Origin: an uncultured Desulfobulbaceae bacterium
GTDB lineage: Bacteria > Desulfobacterota > Desulfobulbia > Desulfobulbales > BM004
NCBI GenBank assembly: GCA_947259115.1
Contig: CAMYKS010000003.1
Span: forward strand, 186,001 to 250,000
Direction of reading: 5' to 3'
DNA: 64,000 bases
The number at the start of each line of letters is the position of its first letter. Positions within the stretch are counted from its first letter, which is position 1. The translations under genes were made by a program, and so were the position numbers. The notes beneath the pieces are model-generated. The model saw only the letters and a program-made list of their open reading frames with translations, was not told where the DNA came from and ran no database searches. Shown here piece by piece: positions 52,704-61,332 of the stretch.

Positions 52704-52822
52704 AGGTAAGCGAGCCCGAAGCCTTCGTTGTACTTCGCTTATCTGCGAGACTCCGAAGACTGCAAAAAAATTAGCGCAGGCACATGTGTACTATCGGAGT
52801 CTTCACGTCGTTCCGCTTACCT
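52704..52822. repeat. 119-bp imperfect palindromic element
   Basis: Outer arms AGGTAAGCG (52704-52712) and CGCTTACCT (52814-52822) are exact complements; inner arms GACTCCGA (52749-52756) and TCGGAGTC (52794-52801) are too. It fills the 292-bp gap between the DUF1992 gene and dtd. No coding frame. It resembles a small nonautonomous element or an intergenic repeat. Confidence 0.6.
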
Positions 52823-52914
52823 CCGGGGATACGATTTTGAGCACCCCAAGGGCATTTGTTTCACAGCACATGACACAGAGATCGAGTGAAAAGACAATTT
52901 TTGAAGATACCCAA

Positions 52915-53364
52915 TTAAAAAGATTTTGCCGAGTCCAGCAGCAGGGTTACAGGTCCCTGGTTGATGAGTTCAACGTCCATCATGGCCTGGAACTTTCCAG
53001 CAGCCACGGGAACTCCCAGCTTCGCGGTCTCCTTGATAAACATTTCATAGAGGTCTTCTGCCTGGTCAGGGGGGGCCGCATTTGCATAGGAAGGGCGCCT
53101 GCCTTTTCTGCAGTCGCCATACAGGGTAAACTGTGAGACGACGAGCATTTGGCCCCCAACATCGAGAACGGAGAGATTCATCAGTTTGCCCTGGTCGGGA
53201 AAAATCCGCAGGTGGGCAATTTTCTCTGCCAGCGTTTTTGCATCACCGGCTGTGTCATTTTTGCGAACACCAAGAAGGACTAATAAACCCGGGCCGATCT
53301 CAGAGATGAGCGAATCTTCAACCTTTACCGAAGCTTTTTTGACGAGCTGAACCACTGCGCGCAT
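52915..53364 (-). CDS. dtd: D-aminoacyl-tRNA deacylase
   Basis: 149 residues; removes D-amino acids mischarged on tRNA. Seen: [18 protein letters not shown] start, [12 protein letters not shown] near residue 26, the catalytic [17 protein letters not shown] near 77-93 and the cross-subunit Gly/Pro-type motif [13 protein letters not shown] near 135. Standard length, single gene, cytosolic. Confidence 0.96.
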   Translation of the reverse strand: MRAVVQLVKKASVKVEDSLISEIGPGLLVLLGVRKNDTAGDAKTLAEKIAHLRIFPDQGKLMNLSVLDVGGQMLVVSQFTLYGDCRKGRRPSYANAAPPDQAEDLYEMFIKETAKLGVPVAAGKFQAMMDVELINQGPVTLLLDSAKSF

Positions 53365-53658
53365 ATCAGATCATGCCTTGTGCAATTTATTGGAGTTGAA
53401 TGATTGTTGCCCTACGTGTACCTGCACTGTACTTTTTATGATAACAGATCATGGGGCAAGAGCAAAAAGGAAAAATGTGCCTTCATACAATCTTTCTTGT
53501 GGTTCAACGCTATGGATAAACCCTAAGAAGACAGTTTATCAGTTGTGAATAGTTCATATTCGTTTAAAATGAAAATTTTAAAGGTCTTTATGTCTTGCTC
53601 TTTCGGGCTCTTGGGTCTGGAAAGGCAGCAAAACTGCCGTAACTAAGAAGAGATTATA

Positions 53659-53937
53659 ATGTTTGAGGAAAGTGAAATTATTAACCTTATCCTGGGGCTG
53701 GTATCTCTCGTAATAGTATACTACGAAGCAAAAAAACGGGTGATACCCGATTTTCGCTTATTTTTTGCAGGATTCCTGCTTATTGTCCTGGCCAGGATTT
53801 TTACAGTGCTGGAAGGAGTATTCCTGGGGGATATTCTGAATGTGCTGGAACACATCTGCTATGCCATGAGTGCATTCTTTTTTGCAGCGGCCTGCATTTC
53901 ATTGACCCAAAAAAAGACGTCAGAGATAACGAGGTAG
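53659..53937 (+). CDS. Small three-helix membrane protein next to sensor kinase
   Basis: 92 residues, not recognised. It has three hydrophobic segments (LILGLVSLVIVYY, LFFAGFLLIVLARIFTVLE and ICYAMSAFFFAAACISL). The spacing and wording resemble the membrane part of the kinase encoded 6 bases downstream, so it may be a partner sensor subunit. The 294-bp gap upstream holds a short hairpin GGCAG-CAAAA-CTGCC near 53622 and no other clear signal. Confidence 0.65.
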   Translation: MFEESEIINLILGLVSLVIVYYEAKKRVIPDFRLFFAGFLLIVLARIFTVLEGVFLGDILNVLEHICYAMSAFFFAAACISLTQKKTSEITR

Positions 53938-53943
53938 CAGCGA

Positions 53944-55764
53944 GTGAACCTTATCGTCTTTATTGATATATGCTCTACCCTGGGCTTCGGGGTAGCCTTC
54001 TGTTTTGCATTTTTCATCAGCAAAGATCATATTTATTATCAAACAAGGTTTTTGCTTTATATCTTAATGGGGCTGTACTTTGTTGTGGGCCTCACAAATA
54101 TCGCGGAGCATGCCGGCATCACTTCCTTTTTTGACCCCTATGAGGAATATCTGGAAATCCTCTTCATGGCCTTCTTTCTCTTCTTCATGTATTCCATAAT
54201 TGCAAAGCTTGAACTGGTAAAACAACTGGAGGGAGAAGCTGCCTTAAAAAAAGCCCTTGAAAAGGCAGGGGCTGAGCAGAGCAAATCAGATGCAATTTTG
54301 GCGGCCATTGGTGATGGCATCTCTATTCAGGATAGAGACATGACCATTCTATTCCAGAATGAAATCCATAAAAAAATGAAGGGCGACAATGTCGGTTCTT
54401 TCTGCTACCAGGCTTATGAACAAAACAGCAAGCCGTGCAAGGGTTGTCCTGTTGTGGCGTCTTTTCATGACGGCAAGGTGCATAAAGAGGAAAGAAGTGT
54501 ACCGGTCCCTAATGGTACCCGTTATGTGGAGATAACAGCTTCTCCTCTTATAGATCAAAACGGAGAAATCTACGCCGGAATTGAGGTGGTGCGGGACATA
54601 ACGAATACTAAAAGAATGACAGAAGAGGTCCTGCGGGCCCAGAAACTTGAATCCATAGGGTTGCTTGCCGGCGGCATCGCCCATGATTTCAACAATATAT
54701 TGACTGCCCTCCTGGGCAATATCTCGCTGGCAAAAACCTATGCGGCGTCGGATGATAAGGTTATTGCAAAACTGGTGGCTGCTGAAAAGGCATCCCTGCG
54801 CGCCAGGGACTTGACGCAGCAGTTGTTGACCTTTTCCCGTGGCGGTGCACCGGTAAAAAAGGTGATGAATGTTAACGAACTGGTTCGTGATTCAAGCAAT
54901 TTCTCCCTGCGCGGCGCCAATGTCAAGTGCAATTTTACGATGCCTGACGACCTGTGGCAGGTGGAGGTGGACCCGGGCCAACTCAGCCAGGTAGTAAACA
55001 ATTTAGTTATCAATGCGGACCAGGCCATGCCGGAGGGAGGTATTATTAGTGTCAGTACGGAAAATATTTTGCTGGCACAGGACAACCCGATGTTAATTGT
55101 TCCAGGAAGATATGTCCGCATTACCTTTGCAGACCAGGGGCATGGCGTCAAGGCCGAGGATCTCCCCAGAATTTTTGATCCCTTTTACACTACAAAGCAA
55201 GATGGGAGTGGACTGGGGTTGGCGACGGCTTTTTCAGTAATCAAAAACCATGGCGGTCATATTACGGTAGAGCCCGGTTCTGGTGCCGGAGCAAAATTCT
55301 TTGTGTATCTCCCTGCTACCGAGGCCTTAATTGAGGAAACTCCTGCCCAGAATGATACAGTTTATAAAGGTGAGGGCAAGGTTCTGATCATGGATGATGA
55401 AGACGCGGTGAGAAGCCTGGTCCAGGAGATGCTCGCGCATCTTGGGTACAGTGCCGTTTCAGCAGCTAACGGTGAAGAAGCGGTGGATCTCTATCAGGCT
55501 GCAATGAAAGAAAATAAGCCTTTTGACGCGGTCATCCTGGATTTGACAGTAGCCGGAGGGATGGGGGGAAGTGAGGCGAGCAGAATACTATTGACCATAA
55601 ATCCTGCGGCAAAGATACTTGTTTCCAGCGGCTACGCCAATGATCCCGTCATGGCGAATTACGAGAAATACGGATTCTGCGGCATAGTCCCGAAGCCCTA
55701 TAAAATTCATGAAATGAGTAAAAAATTGCGCGAAATTCTTGGGGCTTCCGCTAAACTACAATAA
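53944..55764 (+). CDS. Membrane hybrid histidine kinase (PAS-HisKA-HATPase-REC)
   Basis: 606 residues, starting at GTG. Three membrane segments (about 3-95), a coiled linker, a PAS domain (about 115-225) with a cysteine group FCYQAYEQNSKPCKGCP, the phospho-His in GLLAGGIAHDFNNILTAL near 243, ATPase motifs (VINADQAMPEGG, FADQGHGV, GSGLGLATAF; about 350-455) and a C-terminal receiver (about 480-600) with phospho-Asp in VILDLTVAGGMGG. It should autophosphorylate and pass phosphate to its own receiver; the signal and output are unknown. Confidence 0.92.
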   Translation: MNLIVFIDICSTLGFGVAFCFAFFISKDHIYYQTRFLLYILMGLYFVVGLTNIAEHAGITSFFDPYEEYLEILFMAFFLFFMYSIIAKLELVKQLEGEAALKKALEKAGAEQSKSDAILAAIGDGISIQDRDMTILFQNEIHKKMKGDNVGSFCYQAYEQNSKPCKGCPVVASFHDGKVHKEERSVPVPNGTRYVEITASPLIDQNGEIYAGIEVVRDITNTKRMTEEVLRAQKLESIGLLAGGIAHDFNNILTALLGNISLAKTYAASDDKVIAKLVAAEKASLRARDLTQQLLTFSRGGAPVKKVMNVNELVRDSSNFSLRGANVKCNFTMPDDLWQVEVDPGQLSQVVNNLVINADQAMPEGGIISVSTENILLAQDNPMLIVPGRYVRITFADQGHGVKAEDLPRIFDPFYTTKQDGSGLGLATAFSVIKNHGGHITVEPGSGAGAKFFVYLPATEALIEETPAQNDTVYKGEGKVLIMDDEDAVRSLVQEMLAHLGYSAVSAANGEEAVDLYQAAMKENKPFDAVILDLTVAGGMGGSEASRILLTINPAAKILVSSGYANDPVMANYEKYGFCGIVPKPYKIHEMSKKLREILGASAKLQ

Positions 55765-55785
55765 TGCCGGCAGCAGCGGCAGCAA

Positions 55786-57612
55786 GTGATCCCTTGCACT
55801 GGTTTGAAAATACAAGCAAGCACCCCTGAAAAAGATTCCTCTAAAAAAGAGGTTCAGCATATACCAAGGCGCAGACCTTCGCTTTCCGGCCCCTGGCCCT
55901 ATTTGCTTTTTGCAGCAGTGGTTTTTCTGCTGTACTCCAATACCTTTCAAAGTCCCTTTATTTTTGATGACTGGTATCATATTGAGGCGAATCCGCATAT
56001 CCGCATGACAAGCGTGAGCTGGGGCGCTCTTTCCCAGGCAGCATTTGACAGCCCGCTTCATAACAGGCCGGTAGCCTATTTAACCCTTGGCCTCAATTAC
56101 TATTTCCATGAGTATGAACTGTTCGGCTATCATCTTATAAATATCCTGATCCACCTTAGTGCTGCAATCTTTCTCTACCTGTTTCTACAAACAACCCTTT
56201 GCCTGGAACAGGCACAACAGAAATTAAAGTATAGTGACTGGCTGCCGTTGGCAGCTGCTTTGATCTGGCTGGTGCACCCCCTGCAGGTCCAATCGGTGAC
56301 CTATATTATCCAGAGAATGAACAGCCTGGCTGCCATGTTCTATATCCTGGCCATGCTGCTCTATGTCAGGGCCCGCCTGGCAGAAGGCAGAGGGCGGCAG
56401 ACCTGTCTTTTTTTCGGCTCCATGTGTGCAGGTGTGCTGGCCCTGGGTTCAAAGGAAAACGCGGCCTCTCTGCCGCTCTTCATATTGCTTTATGAATGGT
56501 TTTTCTTCCAGGATCTGAGTTTTTCCTGGCTGAGGAAAAGGATTCTGCCGCTCCTCGGCATAGGTGTATTTTTTGTCTGCGTTGCCATACTGTTTCTTGG
56601 TCTGCATCCCCTGTCTTCAATCGCCAACAGCTTTGCAGGCCGAGATTTTACAATGATGCAGAGGATTCTTACCGAGTTCAGGGTTGTTCTGTTTTATGTG
56701 AGCCTCCTCCTGTTTCCTTCTCCGGGAAGACTGAACATAGATCATGAATTCCAGCTTTCCTTCTCCCTTTTAGATCCCATTACAACCATAATGTCCCTGG
56801 GTGTACTCCTGGCATTATTCGGGCTCGCAATTGTCAGGGCCAGAAGAGAGCGGCTTCTTGCCTTCTGTGTCCTCTGGTTTTTGGGCAATCTCGTCATTGA
56901 GTCCTCGGTAATAGGCCTTGAGATCATTTTTGAGCACCGTACCTACCTGCCCTCCATGCTGGCAATTTTTGCAGTAGTCCTGCTGGGCAACCGTGCCATG
57001 CTGGGCAGGTGGCTGAAACTTTCTGTAGCAATATCGGCGCTGATGTTTTTTTCAGTCTGGACGTTTCAGCGTAATATGGTCTGGCAGGACGAAATAACCC
57101 TGCGTCGGGATGCAGTGGCAAAATCCCCTGCCAAGCCGAGGGCACATGCAATACTGGCTAATGCCCTTGAGAGAAATCATGAATATGATGAGGCCGCGCT
57201 TTACTATAGGAAAACGTTGGATCTGCACCCCGTAAATGCTGAGGAAATCCATTATAACCTTGGCAATGTCCTCATGGCCCGCAGGGAAATTAATGAAGCT
57301 GTGCAGCACTTCAGCACAGCAGTAAATCTGAACCCGGATGCAGCTCTATTCCGTTTGAACCTGGCCTATGCACTTTCACTGCAGGGCAACGCCGGTGCAG
57401 CTTATAATGAGCTGCAGAAGCTGATCGAAAGACACCCCGAGGAACCCCGGGCCCATAATAATCTGGGTATCCTGCTCATGAAACAGGGGAAACCGAATGA
57501 GGCTGTTTTCCATTTCAGCAAAGCACTTGCATTACGACCCAACTACAGGCAGGCCCGTCTGAACCTTGAGGCAGCCCGGCGCAGCTTGGAAGGGAAAAGG
57601 GGCAGCCGTTAG
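55786..57612 (+). CDS. TMTC-like membrane glycosyltransferase-type protein with TPRs
   Basis: 608 residues. About 10 membrane segments (about 35-430), with the luminal/periplasmic acidic motif PFIFDDWYHIEANPHIR near residue 62, as in GT39/TMTC-type (protein O-mannosyltransferase-like) enzymes. TPR units follow (about 450-600: EEIHYNLGNVLMARREINEA, RAHNNLGILLMKQGKPNEA). It may transfer a lipid-linked sugar to an exported acceptor, but that activity is inference. GTG 55786 is the longest start and no strong ribosome site is seen; a start nearer the first helix is possible. Confidence 0.8.
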   Translation: MIPCTGLKIQASTPEKDSSKKEVQHIPRRRPSLSGPWPYLLFAAVVFLLYSNTFQSPFIFDDWYHIEANPHIRMTSVSWGALSQAAFDSPLHNRPVAYLTLGLNYYFHEYELFGYHLINILIHLSAAIFLYLFLQTTLCLEQAQQKLKYSDWLPLAAALIWLVHPLQVQSVTYIIQRMNSLAAMFYILAMLLYVRARLAEGRGRQTCLFFGSMCAGVLALGSKENAASLPLFILLYEWFFFQDLSFSWLRKRILPLLGIGVFFVCVAILFLGLHPLSSIANSFAGRDFTMMQRILTEFRVVLFYVSLLLFPSPGRLNIDHEFQLSFSLLDPITTIMSLGVLLALFGLAIVRARRERLLAFCVLWFLGNLVIESSVIGLEIIFEHRTYLPSMLAIFAVVLLGNRAMLGRWLKLSVAISALMFFSVWTFQRNMVWQDEITLRRDAVAKSPAKPRAHAILANALERNHEYDEAALYYRKTLDLHPVNAEEIHYNLGNVLMARREINEAVQHFSTAVNLNPDAALFRLNLAYALSLQGNAGAAYNELQKLIERHPEEPRAHNNLGILLMKQGKPNEAVFHFSKALALRPNYRQARLNLEAARRSLEGKRGSR

Positions 57613-57625
57613 CCCGAATGTTTCA

Positions 57626-57746
57626 TGAACAGTTTTGAAAAATAAGTTTAACTATCTGTTTTTGTGGTTTAAATTTTATGACTTCTAGTCATTGTCCGGT
57701 TGCAGTTTGTACCAAGTGACTGAATAGATTTTTTCAAAACTGTTCA
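57626..57746. repeat. 121-bp element with 17-bp terminal inverted repeats
   Basis: TGAACAGTTTTGAAAAA (57626-57642) and its exact reverse complement (57730-57746) enclose 87 bases that include ATGACT-TCT-AGTCAT. It has MITE-like form, without coding capacity. It lies in the 293-bp gap between the TMTC-like gene and the sigma-54 activator, two convergent genes. Confidence 0.65.
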
Positions 57747-57807
57747 CCCTTCGGGCAAGCCGATACATCCGTATAGCCTGCAGTGTTAGGCGTTTCGCAT
57801 ACTAAAG

Positions 57808-57847
57808 TATAGCTCAAACGACTTACATATAGCTCAAACGACTTACA
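57808..57847. repeat. Two tandem copies of a 20-bp unit
   Basis: TATAGCTCAAACGACTTACA occurs twice back to back. The internal AGCTCAAACG also occurs in attC-like sites B and D. GTTAGGC, a canonical integron core box, lies 20 bases before it at 57785-57791. It may be a degenerate attC relic or coincidence. Confidence 0.8.
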
Positions 57848-57905
57848 CTTTGTCTATCCGGCGTATCGACTCGTGAAAAATGCGGATTAGTGGTTTTTTA
57901 TACTG

Positions 57906-59294
57906 TTATTCCCGTATCTGCTTATCAACCTGGATGCCTAATTTCTTGATGCGCTTCCAGAGTGTAACTCTGCTGATGCCCAAGCGCCTTGCAGCCTCCG
58001 ACTTGTTGCCGCCGGTTGCCTGCAGGGCCTGGATAAGCTGTTGGCGTCCGTCTCCTGAAAGATTTTTGTTCCCCGACCTTGAGGTCTGCTGAACATGGAG
58101 CGGATGGTGCCCAAGCAGCTGGGCCGGCAGGTGTGAAGTGGAAATTTCACCATGCGGGCAGAGGACAAAGGCATATTCAATAACATTGATAAGTTCCCTT
58201 ATGTTTCCGGGCCAGTGGTAATGCATGAACACATCCAGGGCATCTTTGGCAATGCCGGAGATGGCTTTCTCTGTTTTAAGGCCCATCCTGTGGATAAAGG
58301 TGTCAACAAGCAGAGGAATGTCCGCAAGCCTGTCCCGTAGAGGCGGCAGATAGATAGGGATTACACTTATGCGGTAATAAAGATCTTCCCGAAAAAGTTC
58401 CTCCTGCATGAGCCTGCTGAGATCCTTGTTAGTGGCAGCCAGGACTCTTACATCAGTGGTGATGGGGCGGTTGTCGCCCACTCTTTCAAATTCTTTTTCC
58501 TGCAGGACCCTGAGCAGTTTTGTCTGTGTGGTGAGAGGCAGGTCACCTATCTCATCCAGAAAAATGGTTCCGCAGTTAGCAGCTTCAAAGCGGCCTACCC
58601 TTGTTCTGTCTGCGCCTGTGAAGGCTCCTTTAACATGACCGAAAAGTTCACTCTCCAGAAGATTTTCATTTAGGGCGGCACAGTTTACTTTTACAAAGGG
58701 GCCTCCGTGACGTGCACTCAAACGATGAATTGCAGCAGCAGCCAACTCTTTTCCGGTGCCTGATTCACCATAGATGACCACCGGCGCTTCCGAAGGCGCG
58801 GCACTGGTAATAAGGTCAAAAACCTTTTTCATGGCCGCTGATTTGCCCAACATCCCGTGGAAACCGTCCTCATTGTTCAATTGTTTCCTGAGGCCCAGAA
58901 TAACCTTTTCCTTTTCAACGATTGGGCTGAGATCTGTCATGTTTTCAACGCCCCCAACAACCTTGCCGGATTTGTCCCTAATGAGGGCTGCGTTTTTCAG
59001 GACATGAAGCTCGCCACCGTCTTTTTTCTGAAAAATACATTTGCGGCGCCTTACCTTACCTTCCTTGAACAGGGCGCAATATTTATCCTTGCCCTCTTTT
59101 CTCGTGCCAAAACAGGTGTCACAGCCAAGAATTTCACAGGTCTGGCCCTCCACTTCCTCCTTCTTGTAGCCTGAAAGCTGCTCAAAGGCCCGGTTGACAA
59201 AGACAATTTTACCGTCTGGATCAACGAGCATCAAACCTTCAAGCATCGTGTCGATCACTGTCTGCCAATACTTGCCATATATTTTTTCCAGCAT
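57906..59294 (-). CDS. Sigma-54 dependent regulator with Cys-rich PAS domain
   Basis: 462 residues. An N-terminal PAS domain (about 8-130) carries the cysteine series [17 protein letters not shown] and RRKCIF. The AAA+ domain (about 148-370) has Walker [13 protein letters not shown], the sigma-54 contact loop GAFTGAD, Walker [13 protein letters not shown] and the arginine finger region [12 protein letters not shown]-terminal Fis-type helix-turn-helix (about 425-455, [19 protein letters not shown]) follows. It should open sigma-54 promoters in response to a ligand or redox state sensed by PAS. Its targets are not evident here. No receiver domain is present, so it is not a classic two-component regulator. 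Confidence 0.93.
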   Translation of the reverse strand: MLEKIYGKYWQTVIDTMLEGLMLVDPDGKIVFVNRAFEQLSGYKKEEVEGQTCEILGCDTCFGTRKEGKDKYCALFKEGKVRRRKCIFQKKDGGELHVLKNAALIRDKSGKVVGGVENMTDLSPIVEKEKVILGLRKQLNNEDGFHGMLGKSAAMKKVFDLITSAAPSEAPVVIYGESGTGKELAAAAIHRLSARHGGPFVKVNCAALNENLLESELFGHVKGAFTGADRTRVGRFEAANCGTIFLDEIGDLPLTTQTKLLRVLQEKEFERVGDNRPITTDVRVLAATNKDLSRLMQEELFREDLYYRISVIPIYLPPLRDRLADIPLLVDTFIHRMGLKTEKAISGIAKDALDVFMHYHWPGNIRELINVIEYAFVLCPHGEISTSHLPAQLLGHHPLHVQQTSRSGNKNLSGDGRQQLIQALQATGGNKSEAARRLGISRVTLWKRIKKLGIQVDKQIRE

Positions 59295-59504
59295 AGCTCC
59301 TCCGAAAAATCCTTGATGCTATTATATATTATGGGATGCAGATGAATAGTATGGTGTAGAAAAAACCTGCAATTGTAAAAAAAGTGAACATGTTGCAGCC
59401 ACAGCAGGGCGAGCTGAAATAAACGATTTTGCTGCAAACGAAAAATACAAAAAATGGACTGTCAGTCAAGATATGCGGGCTCCAGATCATGATCAGGGTA
59501 AGGA

Positions 59505-59550
59505 ACGTTAATTCGTTAACTGAATATTAACATTTGTTAAGAGTGTTAAC
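59505..59550. promoter_or_regulatory. Cluster of GTTAA/TTAAC boxes
   Basis: Five GTTAA or TTAAC boxes, two of them the palindrome GTTAAC, fall within 46 bases about 210 bases upstream of the sigma-54 activator, in the 300-bp gap 59295-59594. They could be regulator binding sites. The rest of the gap shows no gene. Confidence 0.25.
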
Positions 59551-59594
59551 AAGAGAGGAGTCGCATAAAGTATTTCCTGCATTATACAGCTATG

Positions 59595-60341
59595 CTATGA
59601 CAGGTTGCCAAGTTCGTACTGCAGGATGGATGCAGAAGCTATTGCCGCGGTTTCGGCCCGTAAGATTCTGCTGCCCACGGTTACAGGCTGAAAACCGGCC
59701 CCAACCGCATCTGCAACCTCCCCGGCACTGAAACCTCCCTCCGGGCCAATGAGTGCCAGCACTGATTTTTTTTGCCCCAGAGATTCCAAGGCCTGGCGCA
59801 GGTTTTTTTGCACCTCTTCTTCCCAGAATATAAGCTTCAGGTCGTACGTTTCTCTCTTTGAGAAGGATACCAGGTCATTAAAATCTGTGACTTCTTGTAA
59901 AGCAGGGGGCACAGGGCGGTTGCACTGCTTGCATGCCTCGAGAGCTATCTTTTTCCAGCGCAAAAGTTTGCCTGCAGAGGGTTCATGAGCTGCACAGAAC
60001 TTTGACCGGAAAGGGAGCATGTTTTCTATTCCCAGTTCCGTAAGCTTTTGGATAATGAAATCCATTTTTTTGCCCTTGAGTAGTCCGATGCCCAGGTGCA
60101 GGGCTGTCCGGTACTCTTCGGCAGAGTCGATATAGGGAATAATTGAAACAATTTTTGCTGCAACCCTGGAGGGAGATATTTTTGTAAGCCGGGCCTCATA
60201 GTACGAGCCGCTGCCGTCAAAAAGAGTTACCGTTGTGCCCGGTGAAAGACGCAAAATAGTGGAGATATGACGGGCCTCGGTTCCGGTGATATCTGCGGTT
60301 TGCCCCATAATATTTTCAGGGTCTACAAAAAAACGGCGCAT
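59595..60341 (-). CDS. rsmE: 16S rRNA m3U1498 methyltransferase RsmE
   Basis: 248 residues, SPOUT-class methyltransferase acting on 16S rRNA U1498. An N-terminal PUA-like part (MRRFFVDPENI, ARHISTILRLSPG) leads to the knotted SAM site with ALIGPEGGFSAGEVA near residue 196 and VTVGSRILRAETAA near 222. It follows prmA by 12 bases on the same strand, a common pairing. Confidence 0.95.
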   Translation of the reverse strand: MRRFFVDPENIMGQTADITGTEARHISTILRLSPGTTVTLFDGSGSYYEARLTKISPSRVAAKIVSIIPYIDSAEEYRTALHLGIGLLKGKKMDFIIQKLTELGIENMLPFRSKFCAAHEPSAGKLLRWKKIALEACKQCNRPVPPALQEVTDFNDLVSFSKRETYDLKLIFWEEEVQKNLRQALESLGQKKSVLALIGPEGGFSAGEVADAVGAGFQPVTVGSRILRAETAAIASASILQYELGNLS

Positions 60342-60353
60342 AAAAACCTCAAT

Positions 60354-61292
60354 TTATTTCTTCTGAAATTGTAGTGCCACCCATTCATCTTTCTTAAGAC
60401 TTTTGATAAATTTCAGGCCCTTTTTTGTATACATCCCGCGAATGGAATGTTCCTGGTCGCCTTGCAGGATGCCGGAAAGAACCAGAAAACCGGGTCTATG
60501 GAGGAGACTGGTCAGGGGAATAGCCAGTTCAGAGAGGACATCATGGATTATATTGGCAACTATGATATCAAAATCACCCTGTATGGTCGTCACATCCTGG
60601 CCGCTGGCTTTGACCCTGCCTCCAAGGCGGTTTCTGAGAATGTTCTGTTTGGCTGTCTCAAGCGCATCGGGGTCATTGTCAAGGGCCAGTACATCCTTGG
60701 CGCCAAAGAGTCTGCAGGCCATGGCCAGAATTCCCGAACCTGTCCCCACATCAAGGACCTTTTCAAGTTTCATCGGTCTGTTCTGGAAAAGCTCCTCAAG
60801 AAGCAGCAGAGCCAGTTGGGTGCTGGCATGGTGGCCGGTGCCAAAAGCCAGCCCGGGGTCCATTTCTATAACAGCTGATCCTGCCTCTGTGCCCGCTTTG
60901 CCGGCTTCTTCCCAGGAAGGCTTTATGGTGAGGGTCGGTGTAATCTGAAAAGAGGTGAAAAAGCTTTTCCATTTTTGGGACCAGTCTTCTTCCATTATGG
61001 TCTCAGTTGAAAGGTGCGGCTCAGGACAATCGGCAAAGAGGGGCCGGATTTTCGAAAGAAACTGCCAGAGTTGTTCAATTTTTATTGCAGCAGCCTTTTT
61101 ATCAGCCCCTTGAAGGCCGATGGGGATATAGGCGGTAATTTTTTCAGTGGGGAAAGGGTGGGCTGTTGTTGCCCGTCCATTTTCCGCTGCAGAGATTTCA
61201 ACACCGGTACCGGTCAGTTCAGTAAGGTAGGCTGTGACGGCATCGGTCATGCGCGGGTCCAGGGTGATGCTGATTTTGTGCCAGGATTTCAT
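60354..61292 (-). CDS. prmA: Ribosomal protein L11 methyltransferase
   Basis: About 312 residues; methylates ribosomal protein L11 on lysines and the N-terminus. The N-terminal domain (about 1-115) is followed by the SAM domain: IEMDPGLAFGTGHHASTQL near residue 150, LDVGTGSGILAMACRLFGA near 182 and the substrate motif IVANIIHDVLSELA near 245, which replaces the usual NxxANPL-type wording. ATG 61292 is chosen; another ATG lies 10 codons upstream and neither has a strong ribosome site. It precedes rsmE. Confidence 0.92.
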   Translation of the reverse strand: MKSWHKISITLDPRMTDAVTAYLTELTGTGVEISAAENGRATTAHPFPTEKITAYIPIGLQGADKKAAAIKIEQLWQFLSKIRPLFADCPEPHLSTETIMEEDWSQKWKSFFTSFQITPTLTIKPSWEEAGKAGTEAGSAVIEMDPGLAFGTGHHASTQLALLLLEELFQNRPMKLEKVLDVGTGSGILAMACRLFGAKDVLALDNDPDALETAKQNILRNRLGGRVKASGQDVTTIQGDFDIIVANIIHDVLSELAIPLTSLLHRPGFLVLSGILQGDQEHSIRGMYTKKGLKFIKSLKKDEWVALQFQKK

Positions 61293-61332
61293 TGGCCGAT
61301 GCTGGACTGGCATTGCAGGCATTATGGTTGCC

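Noticed and set aside
53580-53658. c-di-GMP riboswitch before the small membrane protein gene
   Set aside because: A hairpin GGCAG-CAAAA-CTGCC and a GAAA are present, but the conserved GEMM core and second stem pattern are not.
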